Shown here one piece after another: positions 62,270-64,000 of a stretch of 64,000 nucleotides of DNA (position 1 is its first letter; each line of letters begins with the position of its first letter). The notes under the pieces are model-generated. The model was not told the DNA's origin. It made no database searches and saw nothing but the letters and a program-made list of their open reading frames with translations. The stretch spans positions 45,271-109,270 of the forward strand of contig JAHFTW010000006.1 of NCBI GenBank assembly GCA_023269235.1, in the 5' to 3' direction. The position numbers were made by a program, and so were the translations under genes. The stretch is from Thermoplasmata archaeon. Its GTDB lineage: Archaea > Thermoplasmatota > E2 > JACPAO01 > JAHFTW01.

Positions 62270-62973
62270 TACTCAGCCCTCCGCGTGAGCCGGATCGTCG
62301 CGGTGTCGTAGAACTGGTTCGCCACGTTCCACTCCCAGGTGATCTCGACCTCTTCGCCGGGCATGGCGCGCTGGCCGCCGAAGCGCGCCTGGTTCGAGAG
62401 AGCGACACATGCCTCGTAGGTCCGCTCCGGAGCAGTGCCTCCGCCGCAGGTCGTCGCGGCGCCCGGGTAGCCGCACTGCTGGCCCTTGAAGCGGCAATAG
62501 GTGCAGAGGCCGGAGCCGTACTCGCGGGACGGCAGGCGGCCCGTCTTCACGTCGGACCCGGGGCCGAGCGTGATCGTCGCCTCGAGCGGGGTCCACGAGG
62601 CCGTCTCGAGCCGGTAGATCCGCACGGCGCGAACGGCGGCGGGGGCGGACGAGACGACGGCCGGGTCGAACCACGCCTCGTAGAGGACGACCTCGGGATG
62701 CCGCTCGTCCTCCGCCAGGGCCGCGAGGAGCGTCGGCCAGTAGTCGTCGCCGCAGCCGATCCGGAGACTGCTCGAGCCGGCCGCGACGCCCGATGCGTCG
62801 GAGCTGATTCCCTCGACCGTCAGGACGGCGCGCTCGAACGTGTTCCCGCCGTAGACGATCGGGTCCTTCCAGTCGCAGAGCCGATGCACCGTCGGGAACC
62901 GGATCTCCACGAGCCAAGCCGTCTCGGTGACGACGTCGCTCCGGTGCGCCTCGACGTAGGGGTCGAGCGCCAT
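62269..62973 (-). CDS. Second reading of the DUF2163/gpL-like gene
   Basis: Identical to the gene at 5587-6291; present again because the molecule is circular. Confidence 0.75.
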   Translation of the reverse strand: MALDPYVEAHRSDVVTETAWLVEIRFPTVHRLCDWKDPIVYGGNTFERAVLTVEGISSDASGVAAGSSSLRIGCGDDYWPTLLAALAEDERHPEVVLYEAWFDPAVVSSAPAAVRAVRIYRLETASWTPLEATITLGPGSDVKTGRLPSREYGSGLCTYCRFKGQQCGYPGAATTCGGGTAPERTYEACVALSNQARFGGQRAMPGEEVEITWEWNVANQFYDTATIRLTRRAE

Positions 62974-62974
62974 G

Positions 62975-64000
62975 TCAGGCCACCCTCGGCGTCATCTGTC
63001 CGGCGAAGCGCCGGGAGTAGGTGACGACAGCGGTTGCGGTCGTGCGCGCGGGAGTCACGGTCTCCGCGTAGTTCTCGGTCTTCGGGCCGGTGCCGGACCC
63101 GGACTCCGCGCCGGTCCCGCCGATCCCGTTCAGCTTCGAGATCGCCCGGTCGAGCGCTTCGGCGAAGCTGTTCAGCCGGGACGTCGAGCGGTCAACGCTC
63201 GCGGAGAAGCTCGCATCGCTCCCCGTGAGAGCCGCGCCCGCCGTCGCCGTGGCCCCGGTGAAGATCCCGGCCGCGGTATCCATCGCCGCCCGAAGGGGCG
63301 CGAGGGAGTCGAGCGCGCCCTGCCCGAGGCGCTCGATCGCCTTCCGCATTTCCTCGTCGAGGGCGCCGAGCGTGTGGGAGAGCTGGCCGATCTGCGTCGC
63401 GGCGTCGGAGACGTTCGTCGAGATGAGCCCGGTAGCGGTCTTCAGGGTCGTCTCAAGCTGGGTAGCGAGGGCCTTGGCCTGCGCGTCGAGGGCGTCGAGG
63501 GCCTCGTTCGCGAGTCCCTTCGCCCGGTCGAGCTGCTCCTGCGCCCACGCGATCGCCGCAGCCCGGTCCTTGTCGTCCTTCCCGAAGGTGCCGACGTAGC
63601 GGCTCGTCAGGCTCTGGATCTCCTGCGTGATTGCCTGGATTTCGGCGGGCGAGGTTGCGAGCTTGAGCTGGTCCTGGAGCTCCTTCACCCGCTGCGTGAC
63701 GGCCCCGGCCTGGCCCCGCGCGTCCATCTCGCCGACGCCGAGCTCCCAGACCTGGGAGTCGATCGACTTGTTGACGCCGGAGCGGACCGAGGCGATGTCG
63801 GCGATGAAGGCCTTCAGCTTGCCGTAGACGTCCTCTCCGGCCGCGGCCACGTCCTCGATCGCGGTGATCTGCTCGAGGCCCGACTTCGTCGCGGCGGCGC
63901 CGACCTTCGTCTGGATGTCGACGAGCCCGTTGCCCCAGGCTTCGAGCGGGTTCGTCCGCTCGAGTTCGGCCGCGGCGACGTCCTTCCCCATGTTCCAGAG
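62975..64000 (-). CDS. Second reading, C-terminal part of the tape measure gene
   Basis: Corresponds to 6293-7318, the last 341 codons of the tape measure protein. The 5' part lies beyond the window edge; the gene is complete in its first reading. Confidence 0.9.
   Translation of the reverse strand, partial: LWNMGKDVAAAELERTNPLEAWGNGLVDIQTKVGAAATKSGLEQITAIEDVAAAGEDVYGKLKAFIADIASVRSGVNKSIDSQVWELGVGEMDARGQAGAVTQRVKELQDQLKLATSPAEIQAITQEIQSLTSRYVGTFGKDDKDRAAAIAWAQEQLDRAKGLANEALDALDAQAKALATQLETTLKTATGLISTNVSDAATQIGQLSHTLGALDEEMRKAIERLGQGALDSLAPLRAAMDTAAGIFTGATATAGAALTGSDASFSASVDRSTSRLNSFAEALDRAISKLNGIGGTGAESGSGTGPKTENYAETVTPARTTATAVVTYSRRFAGQMTPRVA

Larger units (their letters stand above)
56683..64000. 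repeat. Second pass over bases 1-7318 (circular molecule)
   Basis: This 7318-bp end repeats the start of the window with a constant offset of 56,682 bp; every gene in it has the same length and translation as its first copy. It should be read as overlap from a circular or concatemeric molecule, not as a duplicated region. Its terminator copy is at 56753-56790. Confidence 0.95.

Noticed and set aside
56683..64000. Tandem duplication of the tail tip genes
   Set aside because: The copy is exact and begins and ends at the window limits, as expected from reading a circular sequence past its origin.
1..64000. CRISPR array
   Set aside because: No regularly spaced repeats of 25-40 bp with unique spacers; the repeats found are short, tandem and inside genes.

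Overview
The window holds the whole genome of a temperate, siphovirus-type bacteriophage, read slightly more than once around. Bases 56683-64000 repeat bases 1-7318 at a constant offset of 56,682, so the natural reading is a circular molecule or circular assembly of about 56,682 bp opened at an arbitrary point inside a gene. The DNA is visibly GC-rich, and coding density is extreme: most starts overlap the previous stop as ATGA or GTGA. No rRNA, complete tRNA or chromosomal housekeeping gene is present. The host cannot be named. It is probably a high-GC bacterium whose tRNA-Thr(CGU) gene encodes its own CCA, because the candidate attP carries the 3' half of such a tRNA at 54515-54559.

Layout. 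Nearly everything from 51108 down to 103 is on the minus strand. From right to left this covers: a Cro-like gene (50884-51108); many small early genes (47-51 kb), several with Cys pairs; a probable recombination pair (nuclease 45318-45971 next to a putative annealing protein 45982-46953); a helicase and methylation block (37.4-42.3 kb) with an SF2 helicase-DNA methyltransferase fusion, a small PD-(D/E)XK protein and an SNF2-type helicase; a replication initiator with a C-terminal DnaA-N-like domain and internal iteron-like repeats (35616-36905); a run of small accessory genes (30-35 kb) including a RusA resolvase; terminases (27.6-29.6 kb); a ParB-like gene broken by an in-frame stop; a separately promoted gene of unknown function (26204-26821); a Mu-like head module (portal, gpF, protease with nested scaffold, decoration, capsid; 20.2-25.9 kb); a lysis-like cluster (15.7-18.6 kb); connectors; and a lambda-like tail module (tail tube, G/GT chaperones made by -1 frameshift, tape measure, DUF2163/gpL-like, DUF2460-like, gpJ/receptor-binding protein; 0.1-13.4 kb).

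The plus strand (51.2-56.8 kb) holds a CI/LexA-like repressor, an exported protein, a HicB-like protein, a tyrosine integrase, attP, and beyond attP a six-gene operon: T5orf172/MUG113-type nuclease, ribbon-helix-helix regulator, DUF551 protein and three unknowns. In the integrated prophage this operon would sit at the junction with the host chromosome. A minus-strand HNH gene lies between the integrase and attP.

How it works together. The 99-bp gap between cro-like and repressor genes is a divergent switch; both promoters have 17-bp spacers and place their -10 boxes exactly 7 nt from the start codon, implying leaderless mRNAs. The same geometry recurs at three other promoters. Lysogeny uses the repressor and integrase at a tRNA-Thr gene. 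Lytic growth runs leftward through recombination, replication, packaging, head, lysis and tail genes to a probable bidirectional terminator (71-108) shared with the convergent plus-strand operon.
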